Part shown: positions 11,952 through 22,937 of the stretch, in pieces
Layout of the letters: each line of letters opens with the position of its first letter
Position numbering within the stretch: position 1 is the stretch's first letter
From: Moringa oleifera
Taxonomy: Eukaryota; Streptophyta; Magnoliopsida; Brassicales; Moringaceae
DNA length: 64,000 nucleotides
Direction: 5' to 3'
Assembly (NCBI GenBank): GCA_021397835.1
Contig: JAJFZO010000034.1
Span: forward strand, 2,358,501-2,422,500
Position numbers and translations under genes: made by a program
The notes under the pieces: model-generated
The model's database searches: none
Seen by the model: only the letters and a program-made list of their open reading frames with translations
What the model was told of the DNA's origin: nothing

Positions 11952-12194
11952 ATGAGTTTTAGAAAACATCACCTCCTTTCTCACCTCGTAAAGCTCGTCC
12001 CTTCCCTCTCTCTCTCTCTCTCTCTGGCCCTTTTTTTGCTTTCTTTTGTGTTTCTGGCAATTCTTGGACTGTTTCCACAGGATTCAATCATTTCTTGCCA
12101 ACGGTTTTGTGATTCTCATCCTTCCTTGCTGCTGCAGCATTTGCCCTGTGATCATCTTTGTTCTGCACTCAACGTGCAAGAGCAACGCATATAA
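11952..12194 (+). CDS. Upstream ORF (80 codons) in the leader of F-box gene 2
   Basis: An ATG within 'ggcatgagttttag' opens a frame that runs through the CT microsatellite (12006-12025), giving a Ser-Leu run and then a hydrophobic stretch. It stops with TAA at 12192-12194, two bases before the main ATG at 12197. Such an arrangement would be expected to affect initiation on the F-box frame. The same ATG exists in copies 3 and 4 but in other frames relative to the main gene. I infer it is transcribed because it lies between the TATA-like motif and the coding start. Confidence 0.45.
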   Translation: MSFRKHHLLSHLVKLVPSLSLSLSLALFLLSFVFLAILGLFPQDSIISCQRFCDSHPSLLLQHLPCDHLCSALNVQEQRI

Positions 12195-12196
12195 AT

Positions 12197-13372
12197 ATGG
12201 AAAAACAACCAGATCAACCAGTTCAGGCGGATACAGATGCAGGACAACCAGTTCAGGCAGATGTAGATGTAGGCTTTCCCAAGCCAAGAATCAAAGATAT
12301 ACTATCAAGATTACCAGTCAAGTCGCTCATTCGACTCTCTTCCGTCTGCAAGGCATGGAAGGACATTATCTCCGATCTTCAGTTTGTTAACGAACATCTT
12401 GAACACTCTCTTCAAAACTATAGAAGGCAAAAACTCTGTTTTCTCTCAAGTTGTACTGCATATATTGAAATTGATGAAAGAAAGGAAGATTTTGATGGCT
12501 ATCATCATCACTTCAATACAGTAGCTCCGCCGTTTGTTTTACCATTTATGGTTCTGAAGCCAGGAAACCGGGAGGTGATCTTGGGTTCTTGCAATGGGCT
12601 AGTTTGCCTTGTGGATGACCACAAGATTCACTTTCTTAGCCCATCCAATGGAGACTACATAACCATTCCAGGCCCACTCGATATCTTACATCGTGCTTCA
12701 TCTTCATCTTTGGGGTTATACCTCCAGAATACTGAAGCGTATGGATTTGGTTATGATTCCAGCACTGATGATTACAAGATCATTTTAGTCTCACGTCCCC
12801 TCCCAGCGTACGTGTACTCATTAAGAAAACATGATTGGAAACGTATTACTGGTTTCCGTTATGGTTTTATGGTAAAAGCACGTGGGACATTTTTCCGGGG
12901 AGCTCTTCACTGGGTTGTTCGTAGGCAGCCGTTTGACGCAGAGCGATTCCCCTTGATTGTGGGTTTTGATTTGGCTACAGAGAAATTCTGGGAGATGCCT
13001 GCACCAGACCTATTGCATTCAGATTGTCACTTCATTTTATGTGTTATGAGAGAACATATTTGTCTGTTTTACGAGTGCTTCAAGATACCTGTTTACGACT
13101 TCTGGCAGCTGAATGTCTATGGTGACTCAACGTCTTGGACAAGACACAGACTCGAGATCCCTTATACGCATCTGGAGCCACTGTGTTCAAGGGAAGATTC
13201 TAAGATCTTGTTGGTGGAAAACAATTGTAGAATGATCTTGTACGATGTAGGAAGCCACACATCCAGATGGGTACGAGTGAACGGCAGAAAATGGTTCTCC
13301 CCATGGAAAGCAATAGCTTATGTAGAGACACTGGTTTCACCAAAGACGTACAGAGAAGTGGGTTTCCAATGA
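12197..13372 (+). CDS. F-box/FBA protein 2 (391 aa)
   Basis: Close paralogue of the protein at 6410-7636, sharing most residues. F-box at residues ~27-70 (PRIKDILSRLPVKSLIRLSSVCKAW); FBA region from ~128 (GSCNGLVCL) with GFGYDSSTDDYKI. Expected role: SCF substrate receptor. The canonical NPSTGEY is changed to SPSNGDY here, and several FBA residues differ from copies 1 and 3, which may alter target choice. The ATG at 12197 follows a short upstream ORF directly. One exon, no internal stop, so it appears intact. Confidence 0.9.
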   Translation: MEKQPDQPVQADTDAGQPVQADVDVGFPKPRIKDILSRLPVKSLIRLSSVCKAWKDIISDLQFVNEHLEHSLQNYRRQKLCFLSSCTAYIEIDERKEDFDGYHHHFNTVAPPFVLPFMVLKPGNREVILGSCNGLVCLVDDHKIHFLSPSNGDYITIPGPLDILHRASSSSLGLYLQNTEAYGFGYDSSTDDYKIILVSRPLPAYVYSLRKHDWKRITGFRYGFMVKARGTFFRGALHWVVRRQPFDAERFPLIVGFDLATEKFWEMPAPDLLHSDCHFILCVMREHICLFYECFKIPVYDFWQLNVYGDSTSWTRHRLEIPYTHLEPLCSREDSKILLVENNCRMILYDVGSHTSRWVRVNGRKWFSPWKAIAYVETLVSPKTYREVGFQ

Positions 13373-15119
13373 AGTTGAGTGGGTGTCCTCATTGTATTTT
13401 GTTTGATTTTTTCTTGCTCTCTCAGTCAAGTGGGTATGAGCTATTGAGTATGGTACAGTTTGTTTCAATTGACAAGTGAATGCAAGTCATAGGTTTTCTC
13501 TTCAAGAGTATTCGTGTTTAGTTCATATATGAAAATTGATTGAATAATGCTTTTAATTTCCAATTAGACTAATGAAATTCCAGAGTGCCTGCTGTACCAA
13601 ATTTCTAATGTCATCTCAAGAAGGGGCTTGAAGCCCTTGTGCTTCACTAATAATGGTGAATTCTGGGTGTAGATGGGTACTGCATATGATGAACTGCTTC
13701 TGCAAGATACAAAAGAAAACAAGGCATCAATAGGCCTTGCCTAAGAGGTTCAGATATGCTGCAGAGATCTGCCCGGAGACCCTCTCAGCCTCAACAGCTT
13801 AGTTCACATTTGACATATGAAATATAAAAGAAATACAAGCCGATGTAGCTAAAATGAACCAAGCTTAAAAGCTCATAAAAATTGAGTCTAAAAACATTTT
13901 CCATAACTATTAGCACCAAGCAAAAAACTCAAGCCATAACAAAAACAAAGTCCTACTGGAAAAAAAAAATTTCAATTCCAGGTAAATTTGTATTTGGCTT
14001 CTATATTTCCACTTTGTCGGTGCATAAAACCACATAAAGAAAGAAAAACAAGTTCTCTTAGTGGTAGGAACCAACTAATTAATATGTCAGAGATCCTTTT
14101 AATAGGAAGCAATCTAATTGTGTACCAGAGTGAGAAAAGCCAAACATAAGAAAAACAATGTAAAAATGGTTCAAGTTAAACCATCAAATATCTATGAAAA
14201 AATATGATTTCCTAATGAACAACCTGTCACCCACTTATGATAGCTCTAATAGTGTGCTGCTCTGTAGAAGGCAGACTTCGATGCTCCAACGCTCGAATGC
14301 AACAAAGAGCATTACTTGGTATTGGATAGTCACTTCTCCATGAATTAGCAGGTAAATTAGAATCGTAGATAGAACTGTTAAGTATTGGTGACACCAGTTC
14401 TCGGACCTCATATTCCATCTTCCCACATTGTCCAATGGCATGTAAACTGCAATCCAAGATATGCTTTTCCTTTTTCCCTTTTTTCTTCCTTTTCGGTATT
14501 CTTCTCCTTGTGTATCTTCCTTCTCTCAATCCATCTTCTTTTCCCGGCTTCTTTACCGTTCTTTTTTATCTCTCCTTCTCATCTCCCCCTTCTCTCCTCC
14601 TACTTCCCTTAAGGGGAGGTAGCCATTATTGGCCACCGCCCAAATGGACGGTAGCAGTCCCAAAACTAAGGGATTGATCTCCAATCTACTGGGCAACTTA
14701 CTTGGTTGATGGGAAGGAAGGTGGCTTCGATAGGACGGCCTGGCAGAGCCAAGCAGGTGCCTGCCTTATTTCTCTTATATATATATTCAGTTGTCTACAA
14801 TTGTTTTTTTGCACCGACGTTATTCCACCTGTGACCAACAAGGTGATAAATCTTTCCATGGGCACATTTAATCTGCCCAAGGTTGTTAATGGAGTATAAA
14901 AAAGTTGTGAAGTTTCTCTGCTTAAACTTATTTTTCGAAAAGCTTGGTAATATAAAGTATTTGTTGATCTTTCATTTTGAACTAAAACACGTTTTACATT
15001 TTTATTGGTAATCCTCACCGTAACCAACAATAGATCTTGGTACGGGATGATAATTCTCCCCAAGTTCGCATCAACAAAGCTTACAACATTGTTCATTTGA
15101 GCATGTTTTTAAACCTCAT
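13373..15119. other. Homologous 3' flank of F-box gene 2
   Basis: Noncoding as far as I can see. It contains the ~325 bp (about 14370-14690) present in units 2 and 3 but missing from unit 1, with a C/T-rich stretch at 14459-14610. Confidence 0.5.
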
Positions 15120-16080
15120 AGTGCTCCTCTCTTTTTCTTGCATACACATTCCTCCCCGACAAAATCTTTTTCTTAAATGTCAATCCACCTTATATCACTT
15201 TTATATCTAGTCTAGCCAATGATGAGGTTGACGTCTTGGATGTCTTTATCATCAACCATTTATACATTTCATTGCAATTGGGCCAGAAGTTCACCTCTTT
15301 GCTCCTCTCTTTATCTTTTACTCTAAGCAGGCCTGAGGCTCTTTCTTTGAGATTTATCAATATACTTTAAAAGGCATCCCTTTCATATCAGCTCATTTAG
15401 CTGTTCCTTCAATTGGCGACATTCATTTGTGTCGTGTTTATGATCTCAATGAAATTGGTAGTATTTGTTGCAATTCCTTTTCTCTAAGTCTAAATACATA
15501 TGTTTCAACCACCTCATTTATGGGTTATTTTCTATCTGCATAAGGATGTGCCTCCTTGAGGCAATGAAGGCGTGTACTTGTTGCTATCGTCAAAATGGCG
15601 ACTTCCTTACAACTTGATTCTCTTCTTTCTTCCCTTATGAGGAGAAATGAGGGTTGCCTTCATTTCTCCCGCCTTTGCTTTTGTGATGTTTAACATCTAT
15701 TGCTAAGCTTTAATCTTTCTTTTGTTTTCATCTTCCTCATTAATATACTTTTTTACTTTATTAACACAACTTCTTTAGGTTCTTTGGCATCATCCTAATG
15801 ATTGTGTTATGGAATGAACTTACCAAGATTCGCTTCTTGATTGCTAAGATCGCCATTGACTGATCTAGGACTTTCACCTCCAAAGCAAGGGTAATGAATT
15901 TTTTCATGTAGTCTTGAACTTACTCCGCTGGTTATTACCTAACATAGAATAAGTTGGTCGTCTTCTACTTCTTGACGATGCTGCTCATGGAGTACCGTAA
16001 GAATAGTTATATAAGAGAATCAAAAGAATTTATAAAATCACTCAGAAGCAAATTGTATTATTGTTTGGTTGCTTTCATTA
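15120..16080 (-). pseudogene. Decayed Ty3/gypsy-type gag fragment in unit 2
   Basis: This is the counterpart of 9060-10100 with the same order of degenerate motifs on the minus strand, including the DIQDVNL-like segment near 15215-15250. It is interrupted by stops. Confidence 0.45.
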
Positions 16081-16184
16081 AGTAGATTGAGAATACTTTG
16101 CATTTCATGGCATTCGACAAGAATCTAAGTACCACTAGGCACCTTACAGTGTAACTGTAAGCCCCCTACATAGCAGTGGTGTGG

Positions 16185-17019
16185 TCACACGGTTGAGCTC
16201 TATGCTCGAATTTTCACCGAGTGATGGCACGAGTAACACCCAACTCGTCAGCCAATCCGCCACGAATGCCCTCAGTCTCAAGTGAGCTTTATACTGGAAG
16301 CACACACCCACGCACACAAGAGAGAATGAAAGAGAGACACAAGTGTTTATGGGAACCAATCCCAACCTTTTTCACTAACGAATAAGGATTTACACTCTAA
16401 CGCAGCAGGACATCACACCCTTGATGACTCTGCCTCTGGGTTTATATAGCCTACAAAACTTGGCAGTCGACACCCCTAACTGCCCTAGGGTAATGGGGTT
16501 TCATCCCCACAAAACCAGCCCCACATGCAGCTTTGACTCCAGCCCCTTGCGACAAGTGTCCCACTCCCTTGCAAGTGCTTGGTAACCACTGGTAACTGCT
16601 GTCAACTGCTGGTAACCACTGGTAACTGCTGTCAACTGCTGCAAACTGCTGGAAACTGCTGGAAACTGCTGCCAGCTTCATGGGCTAAGCCCATCAAGTG
16701 CACCCCGAGTGCCTCGTGCTCGTTTGCGTGCCCGGTAAGGTGCTAACGCGAGCCTGTGTCTGTTTTTCTGCCAGTGTTCTGCTCACTCGCTGCCCAGGTG
16801 CCCTGCACCATGTCCAGTCCTCATGAGCCATCTCTTTATGACTCACGCATCAAGGACTTGACCGATAGCCATCGCGAGTGGGCTGCTCCCGTGAGCAGGC
16901 CCAAGCAGGTTTCAACACTCGCTTGTGATGCTTCCCATGGCATCACTTGGGCTAGAGCCCCGATGAGCATCCCATGTCTTCATCGTGCCACCACGCCACT
17001 GCTATGTAGGGGGCTTACA
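16185..17019 (-). repeat. 3' LTR of chromovirus A
   Basis: About 835 bp. On the minus strand it starts TGTAAGCC (17019) and ends ...GTGTGA at 16185. By eye about eleven substitutions separate it from 21597-22433. A minus-strand TATA (tatataaa, about 16441-16448) marks the promoter. A minisatellite of two ~30-bp units plus shorter 'aaactgctgg'-type units fills about 16585-16680. Confidence 0.9.
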
Positions 17020-19903
17020 AACCACCCCCACCAGAAGAGTGCGACGTCCTCGTCGCGACACCTTCTAGATAAGACTTGACCTTATCTTCAAATTGCCACA
17101 AAGTTACTGCCTTTTCCCAAGTAGCATCGGCTACTTCCTCGCCATGCCATCGTACCAAGTATTCTGTCCGCCTGTTTTTCTTGCTCGCCCCAAGCGTTCT
17201 ATGATCAAGGATCTCCGCAAGGTCCTTGGCAAAGTGCTTGCGAACCGTTGGGGGAGCTCTTTTTGCTTTCACCCGATCTGTGTTAACATCTTCATGATAT
17301 TCCTTTAAGAAACTAACATGAAAAGTTGGATGTACCTTAAATCGTTCGGGCAGATGCAATTTATAGGCCACTTTGCCTACCTTCTTGACAACTTCGAACG
17401 GACCATCATACTTTTGTACGAGCCCTTTGTGGTATCTTTTATCTGTAACCTTTTTCCAAATTTGTGGGGTAAGTTTCAGCATCACTTTGTCCCCCACGTT
17501 GAACTCCAAGTCCCTTCTGTTTTCATCAGCATGCTTCTTCATTCGTTTGGCTGCCTTAGCCAAACTGTCACGGGCTTGCTCCACCAGCTCTGTTTTGTCC
17601 CGAGCAAAGCGATAAGCTGCTGGACAAGGCCCTTGCGATTTCTGTTTCGCAATCTCATGCGGAGTAAGGGGCTGCCTACCAAGGACTATCTCCGCTGGAC
17701 TCATCCCTGTAGATGAGGAGCGGTGGACATTGTAGCAGAACTGAGCCACGTCCAACAAATCCAACCAGTTTCGTTGGCTGGCAGTGACATAGTGCCTCAA
17801 ATATTCCTCTAATAGTTGGTTCACTCGCTCGGTTTGGCCATCTGTTTGGGGATGATTGGCAGTGGAAAACTTCAATTCAGACCCCATCATGTTGAAGAGA
17901 GTAGTCCAAAATCGACCCGTGAACCGTGAGTCTCTGTCACTGATTATGTCCTCCGGCAACCCGAAATACTTAACCACATTCCTCATAATTAGTTCAGCTG
18001 CAATCTCTGCTGGATAAGCTTGAGGTGCAGCAATGAAAATAGCATACTTTGAAAAGCGATCTACCACCAAAAGGATAGATCTCATACCTTTCACTTCTGA
18101 AAAACCAGCGATGAAGTCCATGGAGATGGATTGCCATGGCTTCTCTGGAATGGGCAGGGGCTGTAGCAATCCTGCCTCCTTCTTTCTTTCAGTCTTGTCT
18201 TGTTGGCACACAAGACAAGTCTTGACATAGGACTCAACGTCCTCTTCCATCTTTGGCCAAAAGTATGACTTTCCTAGCAAAGCCATCATTCTCTCCACTC
18301 CTGGGTGACCAGCCCATTGAGGGTCATGAGTTTCCTTAAGCAACTCTCGCCTTAAGCCACCACTGTTTGGCACAAATAGCCTACTGCCCTTGGCATACAG
18401 TAGGTCATTTTCCAGCCAATACTTCCACACCAAGCCCTCAGAAACTTGTTGCTTAAGCTTCACATAATTCGAGTCCAAGTGAGACTGTTCTTTGACTCGA
18501 TCACAAAACGTTGCTTGTACTGAAGACAACGCTGCCACATATGCTTCAACCACTTTTCTACTTAAAGCATCCGCCACCTGATTCTGCCTACCAGGTTTAT
18601 GCAGCCACAGAAAATCAAACTCAGCAAGGAACTCTTGCCAACGTGCTTGCTTGGGAGTCAACTTCTTCTGGGACTTGAAGTAAGTGTTTGCTACGTTGTC
18701 TGTCACCACTGTGAACTTCGTACCCAGCAAGTAGTGCCTCCACACATCCAAGCAATGCACCACTGTAGCCATTTCTTTCTCATGAACCGAATACCTCTGC
18801 TCCGCATCCTTTAACTTTCGACTCTCGAAAGCAATGGGGCGCCCCTCTTGCACCAAGACCCCTCCAATGGCCCTATCCGAAGCATCAGTTTGTACCTCAA
18901 AAGGTTTCTCGAAATCTGGCAAGGCCAGAATGGGCTTCGAAGACACTACTGCCTTTAGCTTCTCGAAAGCATCCTGACACGCATCCGTCCAGCACCACAC
19001 TTGCTCCTTCTTGAGCAGATCCGTCAAAGGGTTTACCTTCTTTGAGTACCCTTTGATGAATTTCCGATAGTAGTTGGCTAACCCAAGGAACGATCGCAAG
19101 TCAGAGATCTTCCTTGGCGTAGGCCAATCTACAATGGCCTCCACCTTTCGATCATCCATTCTGATTCGGCCCTTGCTGACCCAATGCCCCAAGAAATTCA
19201 CTTCTTGATGGCAAAATTCGCACTTCTCTTTCTTGACATAGAGCTTGTATTTTCTTAACTTAGAAAAGACAGCCCTTAAGTGATTCACATGCTCAACTAG
19301 TGATTCACTATATACCACAATGTCATTCAAGTAGACAACCACAAATTCATCCAAGAATTCATATAGCACATCGTTCATCAAATTGCAAAATGTGGCAGGA
19401 GCATTTGTTAAGCCAAAAGGCATCACGAGAAATTCATAAGACCCGTACCTGGTCACACATGTTGTCTTTGGCTCATCCCCCACCTTGATCCTTACTTGCC
19501 AATACCCAGATCGCAAGTCCAGCTTTGTGAAGTAGGATGCTTTGGACAATCGATCAAACAAGTCAGCCACATTCGGGACAGGATACTTGTTCTTCACTGT
19601 TACCTTGTTCAGTGCTCGATAGTCCACACACATCCTCAAGGATCCATCTTGCTTCTTTTGAAACAGAACCGGTGCACCATATGGAGCCTTTGAGGGTTGA
19701 ATAAGGCCTGCTTGCAACAGTTCATCGAGTTGCTTCCTCAACTCAACCAACTTTAATGGAGACATTCTGTAAGGAGCTTTAGCCGGTGGTCTAGCTCCTG
19801 GTTCCAACTCAATTTCATGGTCAATTGCCCTCCTTGGTGGCAATTCTTTTGGTAACTCAGGGGGCATGGTGTCGGAGAAATCTTTCAAGACTTCCATCAC
19901 CAT
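17015..19903 (-). pseudogene. Chromovirus A pol: RT, RNase H, integrase, chromodomain
   Basis: Domains in order (residues of this 962-codon stretch): reverse transcriptase ~55-215, RNase H ~300-420 ([10 protein letters not shown]), integrase HHCC zinc finger ~510-555, DDE core ~590-720 ([27 protein letters not shown]), chromodomain ~880-945 ([15 protein letters not shown]). The RT catalytic motif reads YLND instead of YLDD, so one catalytic Asp is lost. The stop codon (TTA on plus, 17015-17017) lies inside the first bases of the 3' LTR. It continues, across a TAG stop, the gag-protease frame to its right. The chromodomain places it among chromoviruses; a Galadriel-like clade is only a guess. 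Confidence 0.9.
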
Positions 19904-19921
19904 GTCGGGTACTTCGACCCG

Positions 19922-21076
19922 CTAATCAGGCTTGATCTCGATCAAGGCAGCCACGTATGCTTGATCGCCCCTCTTTATCCCACTCTTGAATTGCTTGGCA
20001 GATTGCAATTCAATTCTTTTGTCTTTCGCTTGTTGACTACTCTCCATGGCAGCAATGAAGCATGAATTTCCCTCATCGCCTATGAGCATCCCTCGAAGGT
20101 GTGGAATCACCAACACTTTGGCCAAGGCCAAAAACTCGATCCCCAATATCAAGTCGAAGTCGTCGAGGGGTACCACGGTTAGGTTGCACTGCCCTAACCA
20201 TTTATTTACCTTCAAGTTGCACACCGCCGAGCCTAAGATAGGCTTCGCTTCCGAATTCATCACTTTTAGCTTGGTGGAATTTTTCCCAACGGTAAGACCC
20301 AATGAACCAGCCACACGTTGTGCCACAAAGTTATTGGTAGCACCTGTGTATACCATAGCTTGCACAGATTTCCCATTGACTTGCACCATCACGTACATCA
20401 AGCCTTTGTATTGGACTTGACTGTCCGTCGTGATCGCATTCAATAGTTGGAGGGGGTTCACTCGTGATGGCCCTCCATTCGAGTTATCCTCCTCCTCTTG
20501 TGCTATCAAAGCATTTAGTTTCTCCCGCTTTGAGCACTCTCTAGCCATGTGTGGTCCGCCACAAATGAAGCATCCCGTAGGATTCTTCCCTTTGTCTTGT
20601 GAAGGGGACTTGTCGCCACCCTTCCGATTCCCACCGTTGTCTCTCTTGCCACCATTAGGCTTCTTGCCATCCTTTTGGCCAAAAGCCTTCTGGTTTTTCT
20701 TTCCGCCTTCATTTTTCTTCTTCCCAGCTTGTGAATTGGACGCACCTGCATACTTGTAATCTACAAGCTTTTCTGCAGCGGCAATTGCGCTTGGCAAGTC
20801 TCCCACGGCTTGCCTTCGTAACTCAGCCTGCGCCCAAGGCTGTAACCCAGATAAGAAATTGAACATCTTATCCTCCTCGGATATATTTTTGATGTCCAGC
20901 AGCAAGGAGCTAAACTCCTTCACGTACTCCCGCACCGAACCTGAGTGCTTGAGCTTTTTGAGGGATTCCCTTGCAACCCAAGCAGTGTTGCAAGGAAGGA
21001 ATTGATCCTTCAATTCCTTTTTCAACACCTCCCACGTCTCAATCTTTGGCCTCCCCGCGCTAGCGTCGTCCTCCAT
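19922..21076 (-). pseudogene. Chromovirus A gag C-terminus, zinc knuckle and protease
   Basis: It contains a basic Lys/Gly-rich linker, a CCHC zinc knuckle ([13 protein letters not shown]) and an aspartic protease whose active-site triad reads YTGA instead of DTGA; the plus-strand copy at 24139 has DTGA. It is separated from pol by one TAG stop (position where the plus copy has CAG) and from the gag N-terminus by a TGA stop. The element is therefore doubly disabled in protease and RT. Confidence 0.88.
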
Positions 21077-21082
21077 TCGAGT

Positions 21083-21550
21083 TCACCACCAGAGTTTTGC
21101 ATCTCCTTGCAAATACATGCTGGTGATTGTCACCCGCTCTTCCTCTGGGATTCGGGCAGCTTTGAAGTACTGCTCAATATCCCACAGAAAGTTCTCAAGC
21201 TCCTTGGAGTTTCGACTACCATCGAAGGACTTTGGGTCGGGGACTTTGATTTTGGATGGGCCACCTTCTCCGTGCTTTAAGAGGTTCATCACTGCCCTCT
21301 TTAGCAAGGTGAGCTCATCTCTCAAATCTCTTTCCCCTTCCCTCATCGTGTCTGTCAAAGATACAATATCTTCCATGACAGATGCGAAGCGAACATCCAC
21401 GTCCCTTCGTATTTCCACCAACACGTTCTGGGCCACCCTCAGCTGCTCTGTATGTTGTTCAGTTTGAACAGCAAGACTTACAATATCATCTGCTTGAGGA
21501 GCACCCACGAAATCCTCCAAATGGGTCAGCCTTTCCCTTATCTCGTTCAT
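21083..21550 (-). pseudogene. Chromovirus A gag N-terminus
   Basis: The first in-frame ATG is at 21550 (MNEIRERLTHLEDFVG), 30 bases after the primer-binding site. A predicted helical, charged segment is followed by the retrotransposon gag core (FDGSRNSKELENFLWDIEQYF, EERVTITSMYLQGDAKLWW). It ends at a TGA where the second copy (23401 region) has CGC. Confidence 0.85.
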
Positions 21551-21580
21551 CGCAACTAACCACAGTTGCCAACACAACCT

Positions 21581-21593
21581 GGCTCTGACACCA
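21581..21593 (-). other. Primer-binding site of chromovirus A
   Basis: On the minus strand the sequence TGGTGTCAGAGCC begins three bases after the LTR end. It differs by one base from the usual plant initiator-tRNA-Met primer site (TGGTATCAGAGC), so tRNA-iMet priming is likely. Confidence 0.75.
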
Positions 21594-21596
21594 AAT

Positions 21597-22433
21597 TGTC
21601 ACACGGTTGAGCTCTATGCTCGAATTTTCACCGAGTGATGGCACGAGTAACACCCAACTCGTCAGCCAATCCGCCACGAATGCCCTCAGTCTCAAGTGAG
21701 CTTTATGCTGGAAGCACACACCCACGCACACAAGAGAGAATGAAAGAGAGACACAAGTGTTTACGGGAACCAATCCCAACCTTTTTCACTAACGAATAAG
21801 GATTTACACTCTAACGCAGCAGGACATCACACTCTTGATGACTCTGCCTCTGGGTTTATATAGCCTACAAAACTTGGCAGTTGACACCCCCAACTGCCCT
21901 AGGGTAATGGGGTTTCATCCCCACAAAACCAGCCCCACATGCAGCTTTGACTCCAGCCCCTTGCGACAAGTGTCCCACTCCCTTGCAAGTGCTTGGTAAC
22001 CACTGGTAACTGCTGTCAACTGCTGGTAACCACTGGTAACTGCTGTCAACTGCTGCAAACTGCTGGAAACTGCTGGAAACTGCTGCCAGCTTCATGGGCT
22101 AAGCCCATCAAGTGCACCCCGAGTGCCTCGTGCTCGTTTGCGTGCCCGGTAAGGTGCTAACGCGAGCCCGTGTCTGTTTTTCTGCCAGTGTTCTGCTCAC
22201 TCGCTGCCCAGGTGCCCTGCACCATGTCTAGTCCTCATGAGCCATCTCTTTATGACTCACGCATTAAGGACTTGACCGATAGCCATCGCGAGTGGGCTGC
22301 TCCCGTGAGCAGGCCCAAGCAGGTGTCAACACTCGCTTGTGATGCTTCCCATGGCATCACTTGGGCTGAAGCCCCGATGAGCATCCCATGTCTTCATCGT
22401 GCCACCACGCCACTGCTATGTAGGGGGCTTACA
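21597..22433 (-). repeat. Shared LTR (5' LTR of element A; 3' LTR of a second copy)
   Basis: A complete 837-bp LTR with TG...CA ends on the minus strand. On its left is the primer-binding site and gag of element A. On its right (22434 onward) is the polypurine tract and pol 3' end of another copy. A middle LTR flanked by two internal regions is the signature of recombination between LTRs of tandem or sister elements. Minus-strand TATA about 21855-21862. Confidence 0.88.
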
Positions 22434-22900
22434 AACCACCCCCACCAGAAGAGTGCGACGTCCTCGTCGCGACACCTTCTAGATAAGACTTGACCTTATC
22501 TTCAAATTGCCACAAAGTTACTGCCTTTTCCCAAGTAGCATCGGCTGCTTCCTCGCCATGCCATCGTACCAAGTATTTTGTCCGCCTGTTTTTCTTGCTC
22601 GCCCCAAGCGTTCTATGATCAAGGATCTCCGCAAGGTCCTTGGTAAAGTGCTTGCGAACCGTTGGGGGAGCTCTTTTTGCTTTCACCCGATCTGTGTTAA
22701 CATCTTCATGATATTCCTTTAAGAAACTAACATGAAAAGTTGGATGTACCTTAAATCGTTCGGGCAGCTGCAATCTATAGGCCACTTTGCCTACCTTCTT
22801 GACAACTTCGAACGGACCATCATACTTTTGTACGAGCCCTTTGTGGTATCTTTTATCTGTAACCTTTTTCCAGATTTGTGGGGTAAGTTTCAGCATCAAT
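22434..22900 (-). pseudogene. Pol 3' end of a second minus-strand chromovirus copy
   Basis: Nearly identical to 17020-17490. It encodes the linker after integrase ([19 protein letters not shown]) and the chromodomain. It is cut at ~22900, where it joins gag sequence of opposite orientation; the resulting minus-strand open frame runs on into antisense gag and is not a real protein. Confidence 0.85.
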
Positions 22901-22937
22901 TTGTCACAGGTTGTGTTGGCAACTGTGGTTAGTTGCG

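Noticed and set aside
14385..14677. Open frames of about 75-80 codons in the C/T-rich stretch
   Set aside because: Low-complexity Phe/Ser/Leu translation from a pyrimidine tract, not conserved in frame between units 2 and 3.
20046..20759. Plus-strand open frames inside 19900-21600
   Set aside because: They are antisense shadows of the gag-protease frame; codon pattern and conserved motifs lie on the minus strand.
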